From Talinum fruticosum (lineage: Eukaryota; Streptophyta; Magnoliopsida; Caryophyllales; Talinaceae): a stretch of DNA of 64,000 bases. A program made the position numbers and the translations under genes. Positions 49,080 through 58,138 of the stretch are shown in pieces; position 1 is the first letter of the stretch; each line of letters opens with the position of its first letter. The notes below the pieces were generated by a model. That model made no database searches. It worked only from the letters and a program-made list of their open reading frames with translations, and was not told where the DNA came from. The stretch lies in NCBI GenBank assembly GCA_021018815.1, contig JAITYX010000022.1, positions 310,001 through 374,000 of the forward strand, written 5' to 3'.

Positions 49080-49375
49080 TGAAAATATTGATACTTTACT
49101 GCAGTGTACTATTAATAAATAATAAAAAGTTTTTTAGATTTCATAAATAATAAATCAATACTTCAAGTTTATTTTTTAATATCAATTTACTACCTTAAAA
49201 TTTTTTAAATTAAGATCATAAACAGTTAAAAAAATGACTTCTCAAAAGATGAATTTATTATTTACAAGATTAGATGGACTTTTTGTTATTTATTGACAAC
49301 ACAATATGACAACATTTAACTTGAAATGGTCAAATCAAAAATAATTATGGTCGAAAACCAATTATTTATACACAA
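49080..49375 (+). repeat. Promoter-only duplicate of the chitinase upstream region
   Basis: Matches 52330-52584 over about 250 bp (e.g. AATTTATTATTTACAAGATTAGAT against AATTTATTATTTGTAAGATTAGAT, then TTATTTATTGA, ACAATATGACAACA and GAAAACCAATT). The latter is the left part of the promoter of the truncated chitinase copy. No hevein or GH19 sequence follows, so this appears to be a remnant of a third chitinase copy. Confidence 0.65.
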
Positions 49376-50193
49376 ATTTTTATATGAGACCGTGTCACAT
49401 ATGAGTTATTGTGAGACAAAGTGATTTTTGAACATTTTAATATGACTAATAACTTGTACTGTAATAACTTTTTAATTTGAGAGTGACTAATAATTCATCA
49501 ATAGATGACTTTTATTAGAGTTACCCCTAAATAAATTATTAGTTACCCTCTATGTATTTAAAGTCATTATAAACATTTACATCTCACAATAACTTTTAAT
49601 TGAGACGGTCTCACACAAGACTTACTATTTAATATTATACTATTAATATATATCCTTAACTTTCTCGTGTTTACATTCTAAAATCTAGATAATTGATTAT
49701 CTATATAATATTAATTATACTATTATTGGTATGGACTCGTGTTATATACGAAATAATATGATAATTTTTAAAAATTACGAATTAAGAAATTAAACATATA
49801 ACAACTAGTTATACTGTAATTAATAATTGAAAATCTTACAATGATAGAATTGATTCAAATAATATTTGACAATAATAGGTAATGAGTAAACATGTATAAA
49901 TTGTATCACGATATATGACAAGACAATTCTCTTGCTCCCAATTAATTAACATAATAAGAGTCACATAAAAATCTATTTTAAGATGGTGGGGAGGCTCATT
50001 GGTAAATATCCATCTTTTAATAATTTAGAAAAGTTACAATATATAGTAAAAATATAATTTAAATATATTTGTTGATAATAACCGATGAATATAATGTATT
50101 TGTAATAAAACAATAATGATCGGTATGTTATACAAAATTTTGAGATATATAAATTTATTCGAAGTCCTACAAGCTTAATAGAAGCTGACATTT
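49376..50193. other. AT-rich spacer
   Basis: Short phrases such as GAGACGGTCTCACA and ATGAGACCGTGTCACATATG suggest old MITE debris. No gene seen. Confidence 0.45.
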
Positions 50194-50217
50194 TGTAACA
50201 ACCCAATTTTTTTAAAA

Positions 50218-50306
<89 letters not shown>

Positions 50307-51303
50307 TACTACTACTACTACTACTATTATATTGACATTATTGTTATTATTAATATCATTATTATTATTGTTATTATTAGCTAGTATTAAGAGTGTGTTA
50401 TTGGTAATTGGCATGTGAAAAATTCTAAGTGTCACATGGTATATTTACAAAGATTGTGATTATGTACATAAGGGTTACTCAAAGGTTAAGGTCCTTTAGT
50501 TTATGATTAATAGCAATCATAAACCTCAAGGTTTAATGTTACGTACACTTTAAATGGGACTTTTGAGTGACTATTACATTAAAATTTTCATCTCAAAATC
50601 CCCTATAAATACCCCCAAATTGTTAGGTCACTCACTCATCTTTTCTTATCTTTAGTTTTCTCTCTGCTCTCATCTTGAGTGAAATTCTTCATTCCTATAG
50701 TTCATTGGAGCTATATAGAGATTACTTTCCAATGCAAATAGTAAGGTACAATGCATGTCAATTCCTTCATCGAAATTATAATTTTTAGTCAAAGAGTATG
50801 TGTGTGTGAGTGCAATGATTTTCAAGTGTTTTGTGACAAAGGATCCTGCATTGCCCATTGTTTATTGTTCATTTTTTTCAAGTAATCACCTTGGTACGTG
50901 CGCTCATTGACTCATCGTTCATTGTCCCTTTCAAAGCAAATCATCGTTCATTATTGGGGCATCTGAAATTTAAGTGCTTTCTTATCTTATTTCTAAGCAA
51001 AATGAATTTTATAAAATTGTTGTTTCCATAAGCTGGATCATCGGGAGGCTCACCTATTTTCAGTTTCTAGTTGGAATAAGTCTTCAACTATTTTAGTTAT
51101 ATTATAAATTCAGTATGAAAAGTATAACTCCAACAAATGTTGGTAATTGGAATGAATTAATGATAAAGTTTATTTTTATTTTATTGAAAGTATAAGCCTT
51201 ACGTGTCTTTTTAGACACGTGACATAACTACTCTAACAATTGAATCTTTCTAAATTTTATTTGGTTTCATGAGTAATTCCTCCGGAAAAGCTAGGGTGTT
51301 ACA
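50194..51303 (+). mobile_element. Probable solo LTR (Ty3/gypsy type)
   Basis: Starts TGTAACAACCC and ends GGGTGTTACA, the TG...CA termini and TGTAACA/TGTTACA ends common in plant gypsy LTRs. Flanks CATTT and CATAT differ at one of five positions, as an aged 5-bp TSD would. A TATA box (CTATAAATA, 50603-50611) and a leader-like, pyrimidine-rich stretch lie centrally. No internal retroelement genes adjoin it, so it is a recombined solo LTR. Orientation is taken from the TATA box. Confidence 0.7.
50217..50327. repeat. Long (ATT)n-(ACT)n microsatellite
   Basis: About 29 ATT units followed by about 7 ACT units, within the solo LTR. Likely length-polymorphic. Confidence 0.95.
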
Positions 51304-52329
51304 CATATTAAGTTTCCACCGCTTTAAATATAAACAAATTGCAAACTTGAAATCCATAAATTACGAACTTGAAGTATTATAATTCTCAACTTTTTATTCA
51401 TTATGTCTTATTCCACAATATATTTGAATCATATCTTTCTATCATTGTATGTATTTTCAATTATTAATATCAAGTATATATGAAATTGTCACATGTTTAT
51501 TTTAAATTATTAATATCAAGTATATATGTAATTGTTACATGTTTATTTTATTAATTCATAAATGCTTAAGAACTATTATATCACTATGTGAACATATGGA
51601 TATAGATTAGCAATAGCTAAATTGATTTCTCAAATATTCAAATATTTAAAAATTATTTTTATAACATGTTTCTATTGATTTTAATTTTAAAAATACTTGT
51701 AACAATTATATTTTCAACCAATACAACTTTGTATCACCTAGTAAAAAGCACCATCAATAATGAAAAATTAATGTTAGAGGAAGTTATTAATACTTTACAC
51801 CTAAAATAATATTATTACATATCAATATATACAAAAATAAATGAGAGCTCATATATAATCCAAACCCTAAATAAATAAATACATGACTATATTACAATTT
51901 AAAATGTCAATTATAAATATAACTTTTGAACCTTTTTTCATACTTAAACAATATATATAATCAAAATAGCTTACAAAATTACAGTAATTCCAAAATGATG
52001 TTAGTGTTTAAAAAAGTGTAGACCTTTCACTTAAAAAAACAAAAAAAGAAAAGAGATGAATATGAGGGAAAATATCTAATTCAATTATTCGTTTCCCTTA
52101 AAAAAAAAAAACAAATGATCATGAAGAGAAATATCGAATTCTTATTACTTAATTCAATAGTGTTAAGGACCCAATTAGTTAAACATTGAGCACAGTTCTC
52201 CACCACCATGACACCACCTCTCTAAAAGAATAAAGGAAAGTGTTGACTAAGTTCACATTAAGCATTGTAATGATAACGGAACAACATGATAATCACCCAA
52301 AACTCAAATCAAAAATGCATTTTAGGGTG
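51304..52329. other. AT-rich spacer
   Basis: A 40-bp phrase, ATTATTAATATCAAGTATAT and the following ATGTAAYTGTTACATG, is duplicated at about 51463 and 51516. No gene seen. Confidence 0.5.
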
Positions 52330-52584
52330 TTGCATATTTCTCATATTTTGTTAATAATAAATTATTATTCTATGTTTATTTTTTAATCAGTAATAACTAC
52401 CTTAAAAATTTAAAAATCAAAATAGTAAGCAGTCTTCTTATAATACCAATTTATTATTTGTAAGATTAGATAGAATTTTCTATTATTTATTGATAGCACA
52501 ATAAGATAAGATGACAATGTTTCATTTAGCTTAAAATGGTCAAGTCAACAAAACATATTCGGTGAAAACCAATTTATATATATA
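52330..52584 (+). repeat. Left half of the promoter of the truncated chitinase copy
   Basis: Homologous to 49080-49375. Its last part, TTCGGTGAAAACCAATTTAT, matches TTCCGGTGAAGACCAACTAT upstream of the complete chitinase (about 46540). The promoter is cut at a TATATATATA stretch by the 3.4 kb element and resumes at 56000. Confidence 0.7.
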
Positions 52585-53588
52585 GGTAAGCACTATAGAT
52601 CTGGACCGTTTAATTTGAATCCAACGGCCATAATTAAAAATATTTTTCTTAGTTAAAAAATAAAAGAAAACTAAAAACATTCCCCGGGAGTGTTTGTTCC
52701 GATCCAACATTTCAGTCCATCTGCTCCTCTCTCTCTCTACCTCTCGCTTACCTCCTCTCTCTCTCTCACACACACTCTTGCTCACAACCACCTCGCCGTC
52801 ACCGGAAACTGACCCTCCGTTGTCTCTACCTCTTCGATCACCCTTTTCCGGCCCAATTCGGCCAAAACGGCTTTCTCTCTCACTTTCTCTTAAGTTGATT
52901 CTCTTCTCCTATCTCTCTTGCCCCTTTACCTGTCGTCGGAAAGTGCTTTCCCTGTCGCCGGCATGGTCGGACACCTTCTCGCCGGATTCGTCTCTCACTC
53001 TCTGCCTCCTGTCGTTGCCGACTCTCTTAGTTCTTTTGCAGGCGAAATTAGGGATTTTAGAAAAATGCGAATTGCGATTCAAGTTCTAATTAGGTAACTT
53101 CTTTCTTCAATTTGACTGAATAATTGCAAATTATTCTTCCAAATGTGCGAATTCAGATTCTAAGTTGTTCTTCAATTTGAGAATTCGGGTTTTGTGGTTT
53201 GACTGAATTTATGTGTTTCCTTGTAATTTTGTGGCATGAAATGTCCCCTGAAATGTCCGGTAAAATTTTTGTGAAATTTGAACTGTAGTGTTCTTCAATT
53301 TGTGAATTCGAGTTATGTGGTTTGACTGAATTCAAGTTTCGATTATTACTTTGTGAAAGTTGAAGTGAGACTATTAGTCTCTTCCAACAACTTCAATTAC
53401 GAATATTAGGATTTAGGAAATTCACATCTTCGCCTTCCTCTCCGACCCTTTTTTTTTTTTTTTTGATTTTTAGGTTTATAACTGAACAACATCTCTAACT
53501 TTTTGAGTAAAATGTGTTATGAAGGCACTTAGTTTATGCCATGTCTAAAACTTGATTGGAGCTTTAGGTAATGGAGTAGGTTATGTAC

Positions 53589-53661
53589 AGACCTATTAGC
53601 TCAAATGGTAGAGCATTTGTGTAGTTATACAAATGATGTGGGTTCGAATCCCATATATGCT
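53589..53661 (+). repeat. tRNA-like sequence (A and B boxes)
   Basis: TTAGCTCAAATGGTAGAGC (D arm, A box) and GGGTTCGAATCCC (T arm, B box) are spaced as in a tRNA. The anticodon region is a perfect hairpin with an 8-base loop and the acceptor ends do not pair. It is probably a tRNA pseudogene or the head of a tRNA-derived SINE rather than a working tRNA. Confidence 0.55.
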
Positions 53662-53749
53662 ACAAGTTTGTAAGATCCTTTGTAAGAAACAAAATACTAC
53701 TTTTGCCTTATTATGGAATGTTCTGGTTTAAACTTCATGTACGCTCGTT

Positions 53750-54090
53750 TACGAGTCCTGTATATTACAGTCTTTTCCAGAACCTTTATGAGAAATCCTC
53801 TATAGCATTGCGTACAACAAATAAGTTGCTTCATTCAGCCTGCCATCTTGACAGAGCCCTCTCATAAGAATTTTGTAACTTTCTCTATTAGGATCACCGC
53901 AGTTATACTCCATCTCTTGAAAAACTTGCAATGCTAAGTCTGAGTGCTTAATCCGACACAGAGCATCCATTAGCAAATTCAACAAACCAGTTCTAGACTT
54001 GACTTCCCACCCAAAAGATTTCTCCATTTGTAACAGATAGAAAGTTTTGATCTTTGACTCATCTATCGAGTATACGTAAAAGGGTATTGA
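53750..54090 (-). pseudogene. PPR protein gene fragment
   Basis: The minus strand reads KIKTFYLLQMEKSFGWEVKS, then TGLLNLLMDALCRIKHSDLA, LQVFQEMEYNCGDPNRESYK and ILMRGLCQDGRLNEATYLLY. These are consecutive pentatricopeptide repeats, resembling the Arabidopsis At1g05600-type PPR proteins as I recall them. A stop follows AML where the homologue seems to have Trp, then RISHKGSGKD continues in frame. Only about two to three repeats are present, with no start codon, targeting peptide or full array. It is a captured gene piece inside the Pack-MULE-like element. Confidence 0.75.
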
Positions 54091-54400
54091 ATGATGTCGT
54101 CCAATTCACACAATTAATTGGCTAGTTATGTGAGGCTTTGCAAGAGATGTAAAAGATACCGACTATTATATGGGGCTATGTTACTGGTGATGGTTGGAAT
54201 TGGAGGTTGTTTTATAGCATGGCAAAACAAGTCAAACAAAATAGCAAGCAGTTATGAATATTCCTTTGAAACCATCCGAGTGAAACTAAGGAAAATATGG
54301 CCTTCGAGTGAAGCCGTATCCTAATCGGATAACATGTGTCCAAGGCTGGCAATAAGCTCTCGGTGCTATAGTCTGCAGATGCTATTAGCAAAAGTACACA

Positions 54401-54470
54401 AGCCTATGTGGGATTTGAACCCACATCTCCGTGCATTGTTGCACATCGCTCCGCCTTGAGCTAATAGGCT
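54401..54470 (-). repeat. tRNA-like sequence, opposite orientation, nearly complete fold
   Basis: On the minus strand a 70-base sequence has a perfect 7-bp acceptor stem (AGCCTAT with ATAGGCT). It also has a D arm GCTC/GAGC, a T arm GTGGG-TTCAAAT-CCCAC, and an anticodon arm TGTGC-AACAAT-GCACG with a 6-base loop instead of 7. The short loop argues for a tRNA pseudogene or SINE head. It shares CTATTAGCTCAA with the sequence at 53589 and so derives from a related source. Confidence 0.6.
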
Positions 54471-56031
54471 AAAACAAAATAGTAATGTCGACATCAAAAC
54501 TTGACGTTTGAGTTAATAGTTACTTTCCAATCTACCCAACTAATGTTCACAATTATTCAGTGGAAGACTTAAAAAATTGCAAAAGTCTTAAAGCAGTGAG
54601 CTGAATATATAAAGCTAAATGGGGATACAAATGCTCGCTGAAACAACCAGAGAAAGTACATGCAGTGATCACTGCTTGCTTGAAACAACATGAACCCAAC
54701 ATGGTTATAAATTGTCATATCTACTCATGCTAGCCTCGAGACTCGTAGAGCACATCCTATTTGAATGTTCCTATGCTACTAAGGTTAGATAACATGTGAC
54801 TGAATGGCTCCGGATCAACTAAATAATGCAAACATACGGACAATTTCCGTATTGGCTCATGCACCTTCACAAACCCGGACAGATTATATTTTTTGCTAGT
54901 GACAATTGCGGGCATGATCTATGAAATTTGGAGAATAACGAAGCACTCGAAACAACAGCAGACAAGAATAATAGAAGCAAAACCATTTTGTCCACAAAAT
55001 TCGAACTAAATTTCACTTCCAACTAATTTCGAGCAACATTTCATCCACAAAATTCCCAAATTCCCAAATTCACTAATTTCACTGCTTCATCCACAAAATT
55101 CCCAAATTCATCCACAAAACCTCAAAATTCAGTCAACAATCATCCCTAAAGCAATATATTGAAAAAACAATTCCCCAAAGTAATATAGCCAACAAAATTT
55201 TCCAAACCCTAATTTTCATGCAAGAAAAATATGGTATTAGAGAACAAAATTCTGAATTTATGAACAGAATAACATAAGCATAACCATTTTGTCCACAAAA
55301 TTCGAACTCAATTTCACTTCCAACTAATTTCAGCAACATTTCACAACTTCATCCACAAAACATCAAAATTGAGTCAACAATCATCTCCCTAAAGCAATAT
55401 ATTGATAACAATCATCCCCAAAGCAACATAGCCAACAAAATTTTCCCAAACCCTAGTTTTCGTGTAAGCAAAATGTAATATTGGAAGAGGAGGAAAATTG
55501 AGAATCTTACAAGGCGAGATGGACATTATTTTGTCCGTTCGTCGTCCGAGTAGCGAGATACGAGTGGGAGGCGACCGATGAGAGAGACGGAGAGACAGCA
55601 CGACCGGCGAGAGAGACGGAGAGACAGATTGGGGAGGCGACGAGATAGAGCGACGAGATATAAGGCAAGCGGCGCAGGTAGAGAGAAAGTGGCGACCGAT
55701 GAGACAGAGAGAGGCAGCCGGCGAGGTGGACGGAGAGTGGGGGAGGTGGTTTTGCCGGCGAGAGAGGGGAAGGGGAGGCGAGAGGCGAGAGAGAGAGAGG
55801 ACGCGAACCGGCAAAAAAAAATGATGAGGGCTGGAGAATGAACGTGGTCCTCCTCTCCGAATTATTGTTTTTCCTTTTTTTAAACGAAATATATGCGTTT
55901 TAATTTCAACCGTTAGATGAAAATTGGACAGTTCGGATTAGAAGTGTTACCTAATGAATGGTGCTTACCTATATGGGGGTCCTTACTTGAACCGTTCCCT
56001 ATATATATATATATAATTTCCCTATAAATAT

Positions 56032-56040
56032 CCTCACAAT
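56032..56040 (+). promoter_or_regulatory. TATA box of the truncated chitinase copy
   Basis: CTATAAATA, 64 bp before the ATG, in sequence homologous to the complete gene's leader (CATCAAACAAATCAAACCAT is shared). The upstream promoter half is separated from it by the Pack-MULE-like insertion. Confidence 0.65.
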
Positions 56041-56103
56041 GCTGGGCTAATTTTCTCATCAAACAAATCAAACCATCTAGCAGTTTAGCCAAGAAAAACA
56101 AAG

Positions 56104-56310
56104 ATGACATTTTGCTTGAAAAACGCGATAGCCATATTGGTTTTAGCCATAATAATCTCCATTTCATCATTCCCAATTTCACTACTTGCCCAAAATTGTG
56201 GGTGTGCCCCTACCCTAACTCGTGTTGTAACGAATATGGATATTGTGGCTATGGAGATGGCTTTTGTGGTGATGGGTGTCAAAGTGGGCCTTGCACACCC
56301 TTACAATGAC
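56104..56310 (+). pseudogene. Truncated class IV chitinase copy (hevein domain only)
   Basis: It begins with the same kind of signal peptide as the gene at 46733 ([19 protein letters not shown]). A 4-bp insertion (CCCTACCCTAAC against CCCCTAAC) moves the remaining hevein domain (NSCCNEYGYCGYGDGFCGDG) into the next frame, which ends at TGA 56308-56310 after GPCTPLQ. No GH19 domain follows. It is clearly a pseudogene, in contrast to the nearly intact copy. Confidence 0.88.
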
Positions 56311-57516
56311 TTTGAGCCAAGGATTGCAGGGGGAGGGAAATATTTTCAAATCCGTAAAATTTCATACTATTTAGATTTATGTCATTATCCTTGTCTTAAT
56401 ATCCTTATGTATAACTTCTATACTCATAAGTCTTAAAATCTTCTCTCACCCTGCATATGAGTCCTTTCCAATCAACAAAATCTTATTAGAATATGCATGC
56501 AAAGTATGAAATTGCCGTTCAAAATTAATGTAAAATGTACAAAATATAAGTCATAAGTCCGCTCGGAATGATTCATATTATCATTACAAAATAATTGAAG
56601 TTACATGCTTGTTTTGCTTTAAATTCAAAACCACTTGTATATGGAATCCACTAAACTTATAGACTATATATTGACTATGTTCAATGTCTCAAAAAGTCAA
56701 ACCATCACCTGCACTTTATGCATGTAAATTGATATACATGACACCTCTGAAATGTCTTCTCTTGCCATATAAAGTTATAATATCATATATGTAATTTAAA
56801 AGAAATGGTATAATTGAACTTATGATTGGTCTACAACCATATCTTTTTGCACATAATCTTTTACAATTATAAAATTATGCTTATGACATCCCTTCAGGGA
56901 TAAGATTGAACAAATTAGGATATTATTTTGTTCACGTCGATGTAAACGACGAATATTAAAATTTTATAGTTAATAACTAATATAATTATTAAAAATTTTG
57001 TGATTTTTAATCATATAATATGTTAATTTAAGTTTTATAAGAAGTATAAGAAGTATAAGATGTGTCTTGCTATAAGACATGGATCATCACCCAATTTAAA
57101 AATAATGGTATAATGGAGTAGTAGAAGGGTATTACTTCCTTCGTACCATAATTATTGTTAAACATGGAAAATAACGAAAAATGAGAGTTGAAAACTAACA
57201 AATCCATAAAATGATGAAAAACAAGTCTTGGGATTTATTTCTTCCTTTGTTTTAGCATATGATACATCAATTATTCCTAAGTTTTTGCTCTCAAAAGTTT
57301 TGAGAATTGTATTTTGACAATAAAATAGGATTAAAGAATTAGATGTTTTTAAAAATGAATATGAGACAGGGAGGGTATAGTTTATAAATTGTGTAAAATC
57401 ATCGGTGCAAATACTAAAATTTTATAGTTGATAATTAATTGAAATTATGGAAGATTTGATCATCTTAAATTATCGACATATAAATTTAAGTTAACGTAAG
57501 ACACTTACAAGATGTA
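56311..57516. other. AT-rich spacer with direct repeat
   Basis: A phrase AATATTAAAATTTTATAGTT (about 56952) recurs as AATACTAAAATTTTATAGTT (about 57410), each followed by diverged similar sequence and AAGATGTGTC/AAGATGTA-like ends. A Stowaway-like pair of ends may lie at about 57131 and 57378 (TACTTCCTTCG and GGGAGGGTATA). No gene seen. Confidence 0.45.
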
Positions 57517-58138
57517 TAGGGGTGAGCACGACTTATGGGTGTCATGGAACTGGTCAAAAGGGTAAGGTTTCAGAGCCGGAACCGATCAAACGGTTCGAGT
57601 AAGGTTCCTAAAATTTAGGAACCTGTCCGGTCCCAAAAATCAAACTCCGGAACCGGAACCTGGAACAATTAAAACATGTATTGTTTCCGGCATTTTCGGT
57701 TTTCAGTTTGTAAATATGAGGCCCATGTAATTTCAAGTTCTATTAGTTTGTGGTTCATGATATTTACTCTTTAAATGTAAAGAGAAGTAAATATTGATGT
57801 TTTGTTTCTTGTTTCCTTTTTCGTTGGATGTTTTAAGTTCTCCTCTAACTCTTCATTTAGCAAATTGGTTTGTTATTTATTAATGGTTGAAATGTAATTA
57901 ATCCAAGAATATATAATTTTTAAGGTCTTAAAGTTTTTTTCATAAAAGTAATGGTATGGATAGGGTACCCTAGAATCGGACCTAGACTTTGAGATTTAGA
58001 TTTAGGTTTTTAAAATTCAAGAATCGATCAAACAGGTTTCGATTTAAATTTTTAAAATTCAGGAAACGGTCAAACAAGGTCAAGTTCGATTCCCAATTTT
58101 GGGACAGAGTACCAGAACCGCTCACCCCTAGAGATATA
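57509..58138. mobile_element. hAT-type MITE with imperfect 8-bp TSD
   Basis: AAGATGTA (57509-57516) and GAGATATA (58131-58138) match at 6 of 8 positions. The 614-bp element starts TAGGGGTGAGCACG and ends CGCTCACCCCTA. Sub-terminal CCGGAACC motifs and TTCCTAAAATTTAGGAA are shared with the MITE at 45395-45871, so both belong to one family. Non-coding. Confidence 0.85.

Larger units (their letters stand above)
52585..55999. mobile_element. Mutator/Pack-MULE-like element with PPR fragment
   Basis: The ends are inverted: GGTAAGCACTATAG at 52585 and, reverse-complemented, GGTAAGCACCATTC ending at 55969. Next come CATCTAACGGTTGAAATTA-type sequence on the right and AATCCAACGGCCATAATTA on the left, then CT-rich leader-like arms (52690-53090 and 55480-55860) in mirror orientation. 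The right side has 30 further bases (to GTTCCC at 55999) with no left match. TATATATATA borders both sides and may be the TSD. The interior holds a PPR gene fragment, two tRNA-like sequences in opposite orientation and repeated TTCAATTTG/AATTCG motifs. No transposase is seen. Long arms plus a captured gene piece fit a Pack-MULE. Confidence 0.6.

Noticed and set aside
50175..50435. 86-codon open frame of Ile and Asn repeats
   Set aside because: Translation of the (ATT)n microsatellite.
52694..53089. 131-codon open frame in CT-rich sequence
   Set aside because: Low-complexity Ser/Leu/Pro translation of a leader-like arm of the Pack-MULE-like element, mirrored at 55.4-55.8 kb; no motif.
53589..53661. 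Functional tRNA gene
   Set aside because: Acceptor ends do not pair and the anticodon loop has 8 bases, so it is listed as tRNA-like only.
54118..54324. 68-codon open frame with a hydrophobic segment, inside the Pack-MULE-like element
   Set aside because: Not recognised. The frame does not open on an ATG, and codon use and context give no support; it may be a second captured fragment, but I cannot show it.
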